A stretch of 64,000 nucleotides of DNA from Dehalococcoidia bacterium (GTDB lineage: Bacteria; Chloroflexota; Dehalococcoidia; Lucifugimonadales; SHYT01): positions 1 through 64,000 of the forward strand of contig SHXZ01000005.1 in assembly GCA_009693045.1 (NCBI GenBank). The letters run 5' to 3'. Numbering within the stretch: position 1 is the first letter of the stretch; each line of letters starts with the position of its first letter. The position numbers and the translations under genes were made by a program. Positions 34,954-43,695 of the stretch are shown here, one piece after another. Under the pieces are notes generated by a model, which did not search any database, was not told where the DNA came from, and was given only the letters and a program-made list of their open reading frames with translations.

Positions 34954-35045
34954 TCCCTCTCCATCATATGGAGAGGGGAAATGTGCGCGGGAGACGTCCT
35001 GCTGTCCGAGATTCCAGCTACGGCAACATAAGAGAGCGGCGCAGG
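34920..35045. repeat. Palindromic repeat element E
   Basis: The centre ccctctccatcatatggagagggg is the same kind of hairpin as in elements B and C (arms of ten bases or more around cata). Its left part overlaps the end of the membrane-protein gene and its right part ends near the leader of the nuoE-like gene. Terminal inverted repeats are not clear here. Confidence 0.45.
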
Positions 35046-35124
35046 CCGGCCCCGTTGTCCCCGTGGTGGGCGTGTGGTACCATCGCGGAGGCGTTTTGCC
35101 AATTCTCGCGCCCCCGGAGGCCAT

Positions 35125-35607
35125 GTGCTCAGGGAACGCGTCCGTAAGGCCATCACCTCGCAGCCGCAGCCGGTGGTCACGGTCCTGTCTTCGCTCTTGG
35201 CCGTGGAAGACGAGATGGGGTACATCCCCCCGGAAGCGGTGGAGGAAGTGGCGGAGCACACCCAGTCCACCGTCAACGACGTGTGGGCAGTCGCATCGTT
35301 CTACACCAACTTCCGCTTCACGTCGCCCATGGAGCGTGTGGTGGAGGTCTGCTGGGGCCCGACGTGCCACCTCATGGGCGCCCAGGAGGTCATGCGCTGC
35401 GCTCAGGAGTTGCTGGGCATGCAGGGCGAAGGCGACACGTCGGACGGCAAGGTGACGCTCAAGTACAACACGTGTCTTGGCGCGTGTTCCCAGGCGCCCG
35501 TCGTAATGGCCGACCACAAGCTGGTGGGCCGGTGCACGCCGGAGCGGCTGGCGGCTCTGCTTAGGGCGGAGCGTACCGGCTACCACGCGCCGGGTGCGCA
35601 TTCATGA
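35125..35607 (+). CDS. NuoE-like thioredoxin-fold [2Fe-2S] subunit
   Basis: The protein has 160 residues from the GTG at 35125, which has GGAGG four bases upstream; the longer reading from 35074 lacks a site. The helical N-terminal part has LLAVEDEMGYIPPEAVEEVAE, then ASFYTNFRFTSP, and the [2Fe-2S] ligands are in VCWGPTCHL (two Cys) and NTCLGACSQAP (two Cys). Such subunits pass electrons to or from the NuoF-like flavoprotein in complex I, NAD-dependent formate dehydrogenases and bifurcating hydrogenases. The last codon overlaps the start of the next gene (ATGA). Confidence 0.9.
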   Translation: MLRERVRKAITSQPQPVVTVLSSLLAVEDEMGYIPPEAVEEVAEHTQSTVNDVWAVASFYTNFRFTSPMERVVEVCWGPTCHLMGAQEVMRCAQELLGMQGEGDTSDGKVTLKYNTCLGACSQAPVVMADHKLVGRCTPERLAALLRAERTGYHAPGAHS

Positions 35608-37376
35608 CGACGACTGGTTCCGCGCCTGCCTCAGCGTATGAGTCGCTGCGCGAGAGGGCGCAGGCGCACTGGGCCGCACTGGAATCGAGGCCGTTGGTGC
35701 GCGTTGGGATGGACGCGACGGGCCGGGCCGCGGGCGGGCTGGACGTCGTGGCCTCGTTCCGGACTGAGGTGGCCTCGCACGGGCTTCAGGCCACGGTCTC
35801 CGAGGTGGGGTGCTTGGGCCTCTGCTTCGCCGAGCCGCTTGTTGACATAAAGCTTCCTGGCGGGCCTCGCGTCTTCTATGGCAACGTGACGCCGGCGATC
35901 GCGCGCGAGTTGGTGGAATCGTGCCTCGTCAAAGGTGTCCACAGGCCGGACCTGGCGCTCGGGACGCTGGGCGAGGGGCCGGCGCACGGCATCCCGCGCC
36001 TGGAGGACCAGCCGTATTGGAAACTGCAGGTTCGCGTCGCTACGCGGCTGTGCGGGACGGTGCAGCCCGCCGACTTGAACCAGTACGTCGCGAACGGCGG
36101 CTACGCGGGCCTCGCCAAGGCGCTCGCGGGCATGACGCCCAAGGCCGTCCAGGACGAGATGACCAAGTCCGGCATGCGCGGACGTGGCGGCGCGGCGTTT
36201 CCCACGGGGACGAAGTGGAGCTTCTTGGCGGGCGCGCGCGGCGCGGTGAAGTACGTGCTGGTTAACTGCGAGGAGGGCGACCCAGGCGCCTTCAACGACA
36301 AGGGCATCCTGGAGGGCGACCCTCTGACGTTGCTGGAAGGAACCACGATTTGCGGCTTCGCGACGGGGGCAGTCCAGGGCTACGTCTTCATCCGCCACGG
36401 CAACGACGGCCCGATAGAGAAGACGCGCGCGGCCATTGTGGAGGCGCGGAAGGCGGGGCTGCTCGGCAAGAACATCATGGGGTCTTCATTCAGCTTTGAC
36501 ATAGACGTGGCGCTGACGGGCGAGTCGTACGTCTCCGGCGAGGAGACGGCCCTGATGGAGGCGATTGAGGGCAAGCGGTCGATGCCGCGCGCGCGGCCCC
36601 CGTTCCCGGCGAACGTTGGCCTGTGGGGCAAGCCGAGCAACATCAACAACGTCAAAACCCTCGCCTACGCGCCGGAGATCATGCGGAACGGCGGCGAATG
36701 GTTCGCGACTATCGGCTTTGAGCGGAGCAAGGGCACGGCCATCCTCTGCCTGACGGGCGCGGTGAAGCGCCCAGGCATGTACGAGGTGCCGTTCGGCCTT
36801 AAGCTGCGCGACGTGGTGGATGGCATCGCGGGCGGGTCGCCGGAAGGCAGCAAGGTCAAGCTGCTCCAGACGGGCGGGCCGCTGGGCGGCGTGCTGGACG
36901 CCAGGAGCCTGGACCTGACGCTAGACTTTGAGACGATGGCCCGCGCGGGCGCCATCATGGGTTCGGGCGGCATCATCGTTGGGGACGACCGGGTGTGCGC
37001 CGTGGACCTCACGCGCAACCTGGTGGCGTTCTGCCAGTTTGAGTCGTGCGGCAAGTGCTTCCCGTGCCGGCTCGGCATGACCAACCTGCTGGAGACGGTG
37101 GAGCGGATCTGCCAGATGCAGGGGCAGGCGCAAGACCTGGACCTGATGCGCTCCATAGGCACGACGATGCAGGCGGGGTCGCTGTGTGGGCACGGGCAGC
37201 TGGGGTTCAACCCGATCTCTTCCGCGATCCGGTTCTTTGAGGCCGACTTCCGGTCGCACATCGTGGACCGCCGCTGCCCGACGGGAAGCTGCACCGCGGT
37301 ATTCCTGAAGCCCACGCGCACGCGCCCGGTTGCGACGTCGGAGTGGTACGCGAAACGGGAGTACGCAAAGACGTAG
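35604..37376 (+). CDS. NuoF/HndC-like NAD(H)- and FMN-binding subunit
   Basis: The protein has 590 residues. Residues about 30-110 are a thioredoxin-like domain with one cysteine pair (VGCLGLCFAEP). From about 190 comes the Nuo51 FMN/NAD domain: GMRGRGGAAFPTGTKWSF, CEEGDPGAFNDKGILEGDP and GEETALMEAIEG. A SLBB part follows, and the [4Fe-4S] ligands are SCGKCFPCR near 481-487 and SLCGHGQLG near 525. The extra ferredoxin-like C-terminal domain of HndC/HydB is absent. It oxidises or reduces NAD(H) at FMN in a soluble complex with the NuoE-like and NuoG-like neighbours. Confidence 0.92.
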   Translation: MTTTGSAPASAYESLRERAQAHWAALESRPLVRVGMDATGRAAGGLDVVASFRTEVASHGLQATVSEVGCLGLCFAEPLVDIKLPGGPRVFYGNVTPAIARELVESCLVKGVHRPDLALGTLGEGPAHGIPRLEDQPYWKLQVRVATRLCGTVQPADLNQYVANGGYAGLAKALAGMTPKAVQDEMTKSGMRGRGGAAFPTGTKWSFLAGARGAVKYVLVNCEEGDPGAFNDKGILEGDPLTLLEGTTICGFATGAVQGYVFIRHGNDGPIEKTRAAIVEARKAGLLGKNIMGSSFSFDIDVALTGESYVSGEETALMEAIEGKRSMPRARPPFPANVGLWGKPSNINNVKTLAYAPEIMRNGGEWFATIGFERSKGTAILCLTGAVKRPGMYEVPFGLKLRDVVDGIAGGSPEGSKVKLLQTGGPLGGVLDARSLDLTLDFETMARAGAIMGSGGIIVGDDRVCAVDLTRNLVAFCQFESCGKCFPCRLGMTNLLETVERICQMQGQAQDLDLMRSIGTTMQAGSLCGHGQLGFNPISSAIRFFEADFRSHIVDRRCPTGSCTAVFLKPTRTRPVATSEWYAKREYAKT

Positions 37377-37418
37377 CAAGCAATGATTTCTTGGATGCTA
37401 AGGGTGAACGAAGACAAC

Positions 37419-37709
37419 ATGAAGCTTTACTACTACCTTGCGACGGATTCGCTCTGCATAGAACTTTCCTCAAAAGCTGGTTCGGACGCCCGGGAGATCG
37501 GTCCTGATGTTGTGTTTGACTACGACGAGGACGGGCGCATCGTGGGGATTGATATTGACCACGCCAGCAAAATCGTTGACCCGAGTGACATCAAGACACT
37601 CGGAACCTCAAAGAAGTTGGCGATTCAAGCAAAGACGGCTTGGAATGTGGGCGCAACAATCACGGACAAGCCCAAAAAGAGAACGGCTAGTACGAGGTCG
37701 CATTCATGA
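37419..37709 (+). CDS. DUF2283 small protein
   Basis: From the ATG at 37419 it reads MKLYYYLATDSLCIEL, then VVFDYDEDGRIVGIDIDHASK, the pattern of DUF2283 proteins (short beta-rich proteins of unknown function). A basic tail of about 25 residues follows. Earlier in-frame ATGs exist but add sequence foreign to the family. Its end overlaps the start of the next gene by four bases, so it is translated within the redox operon, between the NuoF-like and NuoG-like genes. Such a place is unusual for this family, often seen alone or near toxin-antitoxin genes. Confidence 0.75.
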   Translation: MKLYYYLATDSLCIELSSKAGSDAREIGPDVVFDYDEDGRIVGIDIDHASKIVDPSDIKTLGTSKKLAIQAKTAWNVGATITDKPKKRTASTRSHS

Positions 37710-40375
37710 CGCAAGCCCCTCCGCAGCCGGCCACCATCACCCTTGACGGCAAGGTTATCCCGTTTAAGGCGGGCCAGACGGTGATCCAGGCGGCGATAGA
37801 CGCCGGCCTGTACGTCCCGTATTTGTGCTACTGGCCTGGGATGAAGCCCTACGGTGCGTGCCGGATGTGCGTGGTGGAGGTGGAAGGGCAGCGCGGCACG
37901 CCCGCATCGTGCACGTTGCCGTGCGCGCCTGGGATGAAGGTCAACACCAAGACGCCGTCGCTTGAGGGGCTGCGCAAGGGCATCCTGGAGCTGCTGCTCT
38001 CGGAGCACCCGCACGGATGCCTGACCTGCCACCGCATTGAGCTGTGCGGCCCGACGGACATCTGCCTCCGCCACGCCGCCGTCACCGACCGCTGCGTGGT
38101 GTGCCCGAAGAACGAGCGGTGCGAGCTGAAGGACACGGTGCGTTTCGCGGGCGTCAACCTGGAAAGCCCGCTGGCGTACCACTACCGAAATTTGCAAATA
38201 GAGACCCGCGACCCGTTCTACGATCGTGATTACAACCTGTGCATCGTCTGCGCGCGTTGCACCCGCGTCTGCGACGAGTTGCGCGGCGACGACGCCATCA
38301 GCATGGTGGAGCGCGCGGGGAAGGTGCTCGTGGGCACCTCGCGTGGCACGTCGCTGCTTGAGTCGGGCTGCGAGTTCTGCGGCGCCTGCATAGACGTTTG
38401 CCCCGTGGGCGCGCTGGTGGAGCGCAAGCCAAAGTGGGCCAAGGCGGAGAAGAAGGTCACCTCGGTCTGCAATCTCTGCCCCGTCGGCTGCCAGGTGAAG
38501 CTGGAGGTGGACCGCCTGGGCCGCGTCATCCGCACCGTCGGCGACTGGGACTCGCCCGCGAACCATGGCCAGCTTTGCTTCCAGGGCAAGTTCGGGACCG
38601 ACTTCGTGAACCACCGAGACCGCCTGACGAAGCCCCTGGTGCGAAAGCACGGCGCGCTCGTAGAAAGCACGTGGGAGGAGGCGCTGGGCATCGTAGCCGA
38701 GCGGCTTGGGGGCTATAAAGGTGGCGGCTACGCCCTGCTTGCATCACCGCGCTCAAGCAACGAAGACTTGCACGTCGCGAAGAAGTTCGCGCGCGAGGTT
38801 ATGGGCAGCGGCAATGTGGACCTAGCGCTGGACACCCGCCCCGAGCTTGTCGCGCCCCTGGTGAAGTCGTTGGGACAGGCCGCCGCGACGGGCACGTTCT
38901 GGGACCTGGAGCGCGCCGGGTGCGTCCTGGTCGTCAACAGCAACATCACTGAGGAGCACAACGTAGCCGCGGTGCCTCTCAAGCGCGGCCACCGGCAGAA
39001 CGGCGTCAAGCTGCTTATTCTTGACCCGAGGGAGGTTGAGCTTACGCGCTACGCCGACGTGTGGCTGCGTCCGCGGCCTGGGAGCGAGGGCGTCGTCCTG
39101 GCCGGCATGCTCCGCGCCGTCCTTGAGGCGGGCCTTGAGGACAAGGCGTTCCTTGTCGAAATGGCCGAGGGACTGGACCAGCTCCGCGCGTCCCTGGCGC
39201 GGTACACGCCGGAGCACGTGGCGCAGGCGTCGGGCATAACGCCGGAACAGATTGCCAAAGCAGCGCAGCTCTTCGCCGCCAGCAAGCCGGGCGCCATCCT
39301 GTACGCGCTGGACAACATCCCCGCAGACCAGCGGGAGGCGGTTGCGTCGGTGCTGGTTGACCTGGCGCTGGTCACGGGCAACGTTGGCAAGCCGTCGTCG
39401 GGGCTGTACCCGCTGCGCCCCGGCGGCAACGTCCAGGGCGCGCAGGACCTTGGCTTCGCGCCCTTGGCGGGCGGCGTCGGGGCTGCAGGCCTCGTAGAAG
39501 CCATCCAGGCGGGCCAGGTCAAGGCGCTCCAAGTCCTCGGAGACAGCGCGCTGTATGCGGATGAAGTCCTCCACGCGCTCACGAATCTTGAGTTCCTGGT
39601 GGTCCACGACCTGTTTCTGAGCGGCGTGGCGCAGCAGGCGGACGTGGTGCTCCCGATGGCTGCCTTCACGGAGGCCGACGGCACCACGACGAGCTTGGAG
39701 CGGCGCGTGCAGCGGATGCGCGAGGCCACGGGGCCGAAGGGCGCCAGCCACCCCGCATGGGCCGCGCTGACGGATCTGGCGCGGCGCATGGGCGCCAAGG
39801 ACTTCACGTACGCCGACGCATCCGCAGTGTTCAGCGAGGCGGCCACCGGCGCGCCGCTTTACAATGGCCTTTCGCACCAGGCGCTGGACGGCAACGGCGG
39901 CGTGCAGTGGCCAATGACGCCGTCCGGCGGCACGGGCAATCTGTATCAGAACGGCTTCCCTGCGGGCAAGGCGCGTCTGCTGCCGGTTGAAGTCACCGCC
40001 GCGCCGCCCTGGAATAACGCCGCGTTCCCCTTGCTGTACACGCCGGGCCGGGTGCTCGCGCAGCCTCACCGCGACGTGGCGGTGCTCCGCGGCAAGGGCC
40101 TGAACCAGGTCCAGCGCGAGGAGCAGGTGGAGCTTTACCCGGAGGACGCGGCCGCCGCGGGCATTGGCGAGGGCGACCGGGTGGAGCTCGTGGCGCTGGG
40201 AACGCGGATGCTAGGCCGCGCCGCGCTCTCCGGGCGCATGCGGGGGGTGGTATCGGTTACAATGTTGTTTGGGCAGCTTGCGACCGTTCTCCAGGCGAGC
40301 GAGGCGCATGACCCGATGCTGCGCGTGCCGCCGTTGGACGTGTTGCCGGCGCGAGTGCAAAAAGTCGCTCAGTAG
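37706..40375 (+). CDS. NuoG/formate-dehydrogenase-like iron-sulfur molybdopterin-fold subunit
   Basis: The 889-residue protein begins with a [2Fe-2S] ferredoxin domain (YLCYWPGMKPYGACRMCVVE, CTLPC), a His/Cys cluster region near HPHGCLTCH, an extra CVVCPKNERCEL, two [4Fe-4S] sets (CIVCARCTRVC and CEFCGACIDVCP), then the CNLCPVGC cluster of molybdopterin oxidoreductases and FGTDFVNHRDRLTKPLV. The catalytic Cys or selenocysteine of formate dehydrogenases, expected just after NVD near residue 370, is absent (LALDTRPELV). The C-terminal molydopterin dinucleotide-binding-type region is present. It is therefore more likely an electron-transfer NuoG-type subunit than a working formate dehydrogenase. 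Confidence 0.85.
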   Translation: MTQAPPQPATITLDGKVIPFKAGQTVIQAAIDAGLYVPYLCYWPGMKPYGACRMCVVEVEGQRGTPASCTLPCAPGMKVNTKTPSLEGLRKGILELLLSEHPHGCLTCHRIELCGPTDICLRHAAVTDRCVVCPKNERCELKDTVRFAGVNLESPLAYHYRNLQIETRDPFYDRDYNLCIVCARCTRVCDELRGDDAISMVERAGKVLVGTSRGTSLLESGCEFCGACIDVCPVGALVERKPKWAKAEKKVTSVCNLCPVGCQVKLEVDRLGRVIRTVGDWDSPANHGQLCFQGKFGTDFVNHRDRLTKPLVRKHGALVESTWEEALGIVAERLGGYKGGGYALLASPRSSNEDLHVAKKFAREVMGSGNVDLALDTRPELVAPLVKSLGQAAATGTFWDLERAGCVLVVNSNITEEHNVAAVPLKRGHRQNGVKLLILDPREVELTRYADVWLRPRPGSEGVVLAGMLRAVLEAGLEDKAFLVEMAEGLDQLRASLARYTPEHVAQASGITPEQIAKAAQLFAASKPGAILYALDNIPADQREAVASVLVDLALVTGNVGKPSSGLYPLRPGGNVQGAQDLGFAPLAGGVGAAGLVEAIQAGQVKALQVLGDSALYADEVLHALTNLEFLVVHDLFLSGVAQQADVVLPMAAFTEADGTTTSLERRVQRMREATGPKGASHPAWAALTDLARRMGAKDFTYADASAVFSEAATGAPLYNGLSHQALDGNGGVQWPMTPSGGTGNLYQNGFPAGKARLLPVEVTAAPPWNNAAFPLLYTPGRVLAQPHRDVAVLRGKGLNQVQREEQVELYPEDAAAAGIGEGDRVELVALGTRMLGRAALSGRMRGVVSVTMLFGQLATVLQASEAHDPMLRVPPLDVLPARVQKVAQ

Positions 40376-40452
40376 GCCGATTCTTGGGGAGGGAGCCTTT
40401 CGCCCGCGCCAAGAGGCCGCTGGGGGGCGATGGCTATAGGAGGAGAGACTCC

Positions 40453-41262
40453 ATGGTCCAACAGAGCGCTTCGGTTGGTGGCGGCGTGAACCCAACGCAG
40501 GGCAAGGTCGCTGCGCAGGCTGCTGTATCAGCCCGAAGGTCGCTGCCCACCGCAGAAATCGTGAAGCGACTCGATTACACCAGCGACCTCTGGAGCATGT
40601 GGCTCAAGCCTGACCTGCCGCAAGCGTTCACGTTCAAGGCGGGCCAGTATTGCACCATTGGCCGCGAAGGCGTGGAGCGGGCCTACTCCATCGTTTCGGC
40701 GCCGCACGAGCAGTTCGTCGAGCTCTTCATTGAGCTGGTGCCTGAGGGCGAACTCACCCCCGTGCTTCACAAGCTTCGCCAGGGCGACAAGGTGACGTTT
40801 CGCCCGTCCGCCAAGGGTGTCTTCACCTTCAACCCAAAGTTCACCAGCCACTTCATGGTGTCGACCGTGACCGGCGTGGTCCCGTTCGTCAGCATCGTCC
40901 GCGACTCACTTCACAAGGGGCTCAAGGGCCTGGAGGGGCACAAGTTCTACATTTTGGAGGGCGCCAGCTACCACGACGAGTTCGTGTACGACAAGGAGTT
41001 GGAGGCCGTAGCTCGGGAGTTTCCCGGCACCTTCACCTTCGTCCCGTCGGTAAGCCGGCCAACGGACCCGAAGAATAGCGGGTGGAAGGGTGAGGGCGGC
41101 CGCGTGAACACGCTGGTTGAGAAGTACGTTGAGAAGTTCCAGTTGAACGCTGCGTCCACGCTGGTGTACGCGTGCGGGCACCCCGGCATGATTGAGGACG
41201 TGAAGGAGCGGCTGATTCCGAAGGGCTTCAAGGTGACGGAAGAGCGCTTCTGGAAGCAGTAG
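40453..41262 (+). CDS. FNR-type FAD/NAD(P) oxidoreductase
   Basis: The protein has 269 residues from the ATG at 40453, preceded by AGGAGG. The flavin-binding RAYSIVSAP and the following loop of the ferredoxin-NADP reductase family are clear, the NAD(P)-binding part has STVTGVVPFVSIVRD, and the end YACGHPGMIEDVKERL plus EERFWKQ is typical of the family, aromatic residue near the C-terminus included. It probably moves electrons between ferredoxin and NAD(P)H. Placement directly after the NuoEFG-like genes suggests that it joins that complex. Confidence 0.85.
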   Translation: MVQQSASVGGGVNPTQGKVAAQAAVSARRSLPTAEIVKRLDYTSDLWSMWLKPDLPQAFTFKAGQYCTIGREGVERAYSIVSAPHEQFVELFIELVPEGELTPVLHKLRQGDKVTFRPSAKGVFTFNPKFTSHFMVSTVTGVVPFVSIVRDSLHKGLKGLEGHKFYILEGASYHDEFVYDKELEAVAREFPGTFTFVPSVSRPTDPKNSGWKGEGGRVNTLVEKYVEKFQLNAASTLVYACGHPGMIEDVKERLIPKGFKVTEERFWKQ

Positions 41263-41338
41263 GCAGGGCTCGCCCTGCACCCTTCTCGCTGAAGAGCGGG
41301 GATCGCGGGACACGGAGCTGGCTCGGCAGTAAGGCGGT

Positions 41339-41366
41339 GTAGGGGCGATTCATGAATCGCCCCTAC
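41339..41366. repeat. Perfect 28-base palindrome
   Basis: Two 14-base arms, gtaggggcgattca and its exact complement, meet with no loop. A related imperfect copy is at 44558-44586. The rest of the 366-base gap 41263-41628 has no gene; it holds fragments such as cgaagcaagctctg and cactcggggcaggctc that look like degenerate spacer repeats, and runs up to the tRNA. Confidence 0.7.
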
Positions 41367-41628
41367 GTTTTGTGTGAATGGGGCTGCGCGAAGAGAGCGT
41401 GGTTCTCTATTCGTTTCGCTCGAAGCAAGCTCTGTACTCCATTCGCTTCCCAGTTCGCTCTGCTCGGGGCCCTTCGGCTCACTCGGGGCAGGCTCTTTAC
41501 GCCGAAGGATGCGCTTCTGGGACATGGGCCTGGCTCGGCAGCAAAGCAGTGTGAAACCTGGGAGGCCGTTCCCGCGTTGACCCTTGGACGGGATGGGTGT
41601 TACGATAAGCACCTCGGAACCGCTCCGT

Positions 41629-41705
41629 GGTGAGCGTGGCCAAGCGGTTAAGGCGCCAGACTGTGGCTCTGGAGATCGAGGGTTCGAATCCCTTCGCTCA
41701 CCCCA
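41629..41705 (+). tRNA. tRNA-His (GTG)
   Basis: The acceptor arm gtgagcg (41630-41636) pairs with cgctcac (41695-41701). The anticodon stem is ccaga/tctgg around the loop ctgtggc, giving anticodon GTG. The T arm is gaggg-ttcgaat-ccctt. Base 41629 is G opposite discriminator C, the extra G-1:C73 pair special to tRNA-His, and CCA is encoded at 41703-41705. Confidence 0.93.
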
Positions 41706-41738
41706 TCACAGGCCCCTACCGTATAAGGGAGGGTACCG

Positions 41739-42905
41739 TTGACAGACCCGCTAGACATTACTGCGCCTAACCTGGCCCGCGCGGAGTTGCTGGAAGGCGG
41801 CGACCGCGCGGGGAACCACGGCGTCTTCAAGCTCACCACAACCAAGGGACGCACCATCTTCGCCCTCGGCATTCCCCAGGACGGCCCCGCGCCCCAGGGT
41901 CCTACGTGGGTGTACCTGGTAGAGGGCAGTGGCTGGAGCATGGTGGACGCGGGCGACACCTCCGCGTACAAGCACATTGTCGCGGACATGGCCAAGACCG
42001 GCCTACAGCCCCGGCAAGTGCAACGCGTGTTCATCACGCACGGGCACTGGGACCACGACGGCGGCGTGGCCGAGTTCTGCCGCGAGACGGGCGCCGAGGT
42101 GTGGGCCCACGAAGCATACGAGCCGCTGAAGGCGTTTGATGGATGGCTGCGCCAGGGCGAGGCTCATCGGCTGCTGAAACTGGGGCGCCAGAGCTCGCCG
42201 CAGACCGGGGAATGGGCTGAGGGGCGGCAGTGGCAGCAGCGGTATCGCGACCACGAGGCTATCCGAAAAACCATCAAGGTCACGCACCCGGTCTGGGACG
42301 GACGCCGGTGCGGCGACATCGTGTGCTGGCTGACGCCCGGCCACACGGCGGACGAGCTGACCATCCTGTTTGACGGGTTCATGTTCACGGGCGACCACGT
42401 GCTGCCCGAGATTACGCCCCACCCATCGGTGAAGACCACCTACTCCGCCGAGCTCCAGGACAGCCTGCCTGCGCTTTACCGCGATGCCTCCAAGCAGCAG
42501 GGGTTGGACGTGTACCTCCACTCGCTGCTGCGAGTCGCCAAGCTGGGCGACATGGCGACGATTCTGCCCGCGCACCGCCTGCTGAACAGGGAGAAGACGA
42601 ACCTCGTCAGCGCGCATCGGGCGTCGCAGATCATGGAGCACCACCTGCAACGGATGAACCGACTGGTCCAGATTTTGGGCCAGGACAAGCAGCTCATCCA
42701 CCACCTGACCGTCCACCTGTTTGATCACCGCAAACTAGAGGGCGGCAACTACTCTTCGGCAATGACGGAGACGGTAGCGCACCTGGAGTTTATGGACGAC
42801 TGCGGTGACCTGATGATTGAGGGGGACGGCAACGTCTCGTGGAAGGGCACGTGGCATTACAAGGAGAAGATGATGGCGCTGATGGACTCGGCGCGACGTT
42901 CCTAG
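41739..42905 (+). CDS. Metallo-beta-lactamase-fold hydrolase
   Basis: The 388-residue protein has VFITHGHWDHDGGVAEF (HxHxDH metal motif), LTPGHTADELTILF with the next histidine, and FTGDHVLPEITPHPS with the metal-bridging aspartate. The C-terminal third is helical with TILPAHRLLN. This layout fits the glyoxalase II/LACTB2-like group of hydrolases; the substrate is unknown. It begins at TTG with GGGAGG upstream, 33 bases after the encoded CCA of tRNA-His. Confidence 0.88.
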   Translation: MTDPLDITAPNLARAELLEGGDRAGNHGVFKLTTTKGRTIFALGIPQDGPAPQGPTWVYLVEGSGWSMVDAGDTSAYKHIVADMAKTGLQPRQVQRVFITHGHWDHDGGVAEFCRETGAEVWAHEAYEPLKAFDGWLRQGEAHRLLKLGRQSSPQTGEWAEGRQWQQRYRDHEAIRKTIKVTHPVWDGRRCGDIVCWLTPGHTADELTILFDGFMFTGDHVLPEITPHPSVKTTYSAELQDSLPALYRDASKQQGLDVYLHSLLRVAKLGDMATILPAHRLLNREKTNLVSAHRASQIMEHHLQRMNRLVQILGQDKQLIHHLTVHLFDHRKLEGGNYSSAMTETVAHLEFMDDCGDLMIEGDGNVSWKGTWHYKEKMMALMDSARRS

Positions 42906-42989
42906 CGCGCTGGGCAGCGGCCTATGACAACGTGCAGGGCGGCATGAGAGACGCTGACAGCACGGCACCGTCGCTTCCCCTCCCCGCCG

Positions 42990-43045
42990 ACCTAACCCCC
43001 TAGCCCCCTTCCCTAAAGGGGAAGGGGGAGTCCCCCCCCCCCCTC
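42990..43045. repeat. Palindromic spacer repeat and poly-C tract
   Basis: The phrase cctaaccccctagccccctt-ccctaaagg-ggaaggggg is an imperfect hairpin of the same spacer-repeat kind as at 32158. It is followed by a run of 12 C at 43032-43043. The rest of 42906-43166 is non-coding. Confidence 0.5.
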
Positions 43046-43166
43046 CTCCCATAGACCGACGCGGAAGAGTCTCGTTTTGCGAGTCCCGCCCCTCGCCCCC
43101 GTTCCCTTGTTCCCTATCGCCGCCTTGCCGTATAGTTGCCTCACCAACGAGCCGGAGGCTTGAGCC

Positions 43167-43559
43167 GTGCCATTCTTCACGCTGCGAGAAGCCGCCGCCT
43201 TGCTCCCGTGGCTGTCGGCGCAGCTTGACGAGATTGCCGTCACCACGGGGGAACTGGCTCGCGTGAACGCCCAGGCCGACGCCGCCCGCGTTGCGTCGCG
43301 TTCCAATGGCGGGTCGTCCAATGGAGAGGACGCGCAGCGGCGCCGCGCCGAAGCGGACCGCCTGACGGTGCGGGTCGGCGAGCTACTCCAGGAGGTCGCC
43401 GACAAGGGCATCTTGCTGCGCGATCCGCAGCGGGGGTTGGTGGACTTCCCGGCGCTGCGGGACGGACGCGAGGTGTACCTTTGCTGGCTAAAAGGCGAGG
43501 AAGTCATCCGCTTCTGGCACGAGGTGGACGCTGGGTTTGGCGGACGGCAGCCACTGTGA
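43167..43559 (+). CDS. DUF2203 protein
   Basis: The 130-residue protein starts at GTG with GGAGG eight bases upstream. FTLREAAALLPWLSAQLDEI at the start and the end DFPALRDGREVYLCWLKGEE...IRFWHEVDAGFGGRQP are the two conserved blocks of DUF2203. A helical, polar middle (residues 30-75) carries a serine/glycine insert. The function of the family is unknown. No operon partner is obvious. Confidence 0.85.
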   Translation: MPFFTLREAAALLPWLSAQLDEIAVTTGELARVNAQADAARVASRSNGGSSNGEDAQRRRAEADRLTVRVGELLQEVADKGILLRDPQRGLVDFPALRDGREVYLCWLKGEEVIRFWHEVDAGFGGRQPL

Positions 43560-43695
43560 GGGGAACCAATCCGCAGATTACGCAGATACGAGTGGGGATT
43601 TGGTGGGGGCAGTCCCCGTGGCCCGGCGGAGCAGAAGATGAACGAAGCTATCTAACTCGGCATTTATTGGTGCTGATCACGTGGAGGAAGCGACT

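Noticed and set aside
30604-35045. CRISPR array
   Set aside because: The repeats are palindromic, variable, unevenly spaced and scattered between genes; there are no regular spacers and no cas genes.
37706-40375. Calling the large subunit a working formate dehydrogenase
   Set aside because: The catalytic Cys/Sec position and its flanking motif are absent, although the iron-sulfur and molybdopterin-fold parts fit.
41648-42037. Minus-strand frame ending GIRTLDLQSHSLAP
   Set aside because: It is an antisense reading of tRNA-His and of the metallo-hydrolase gene.
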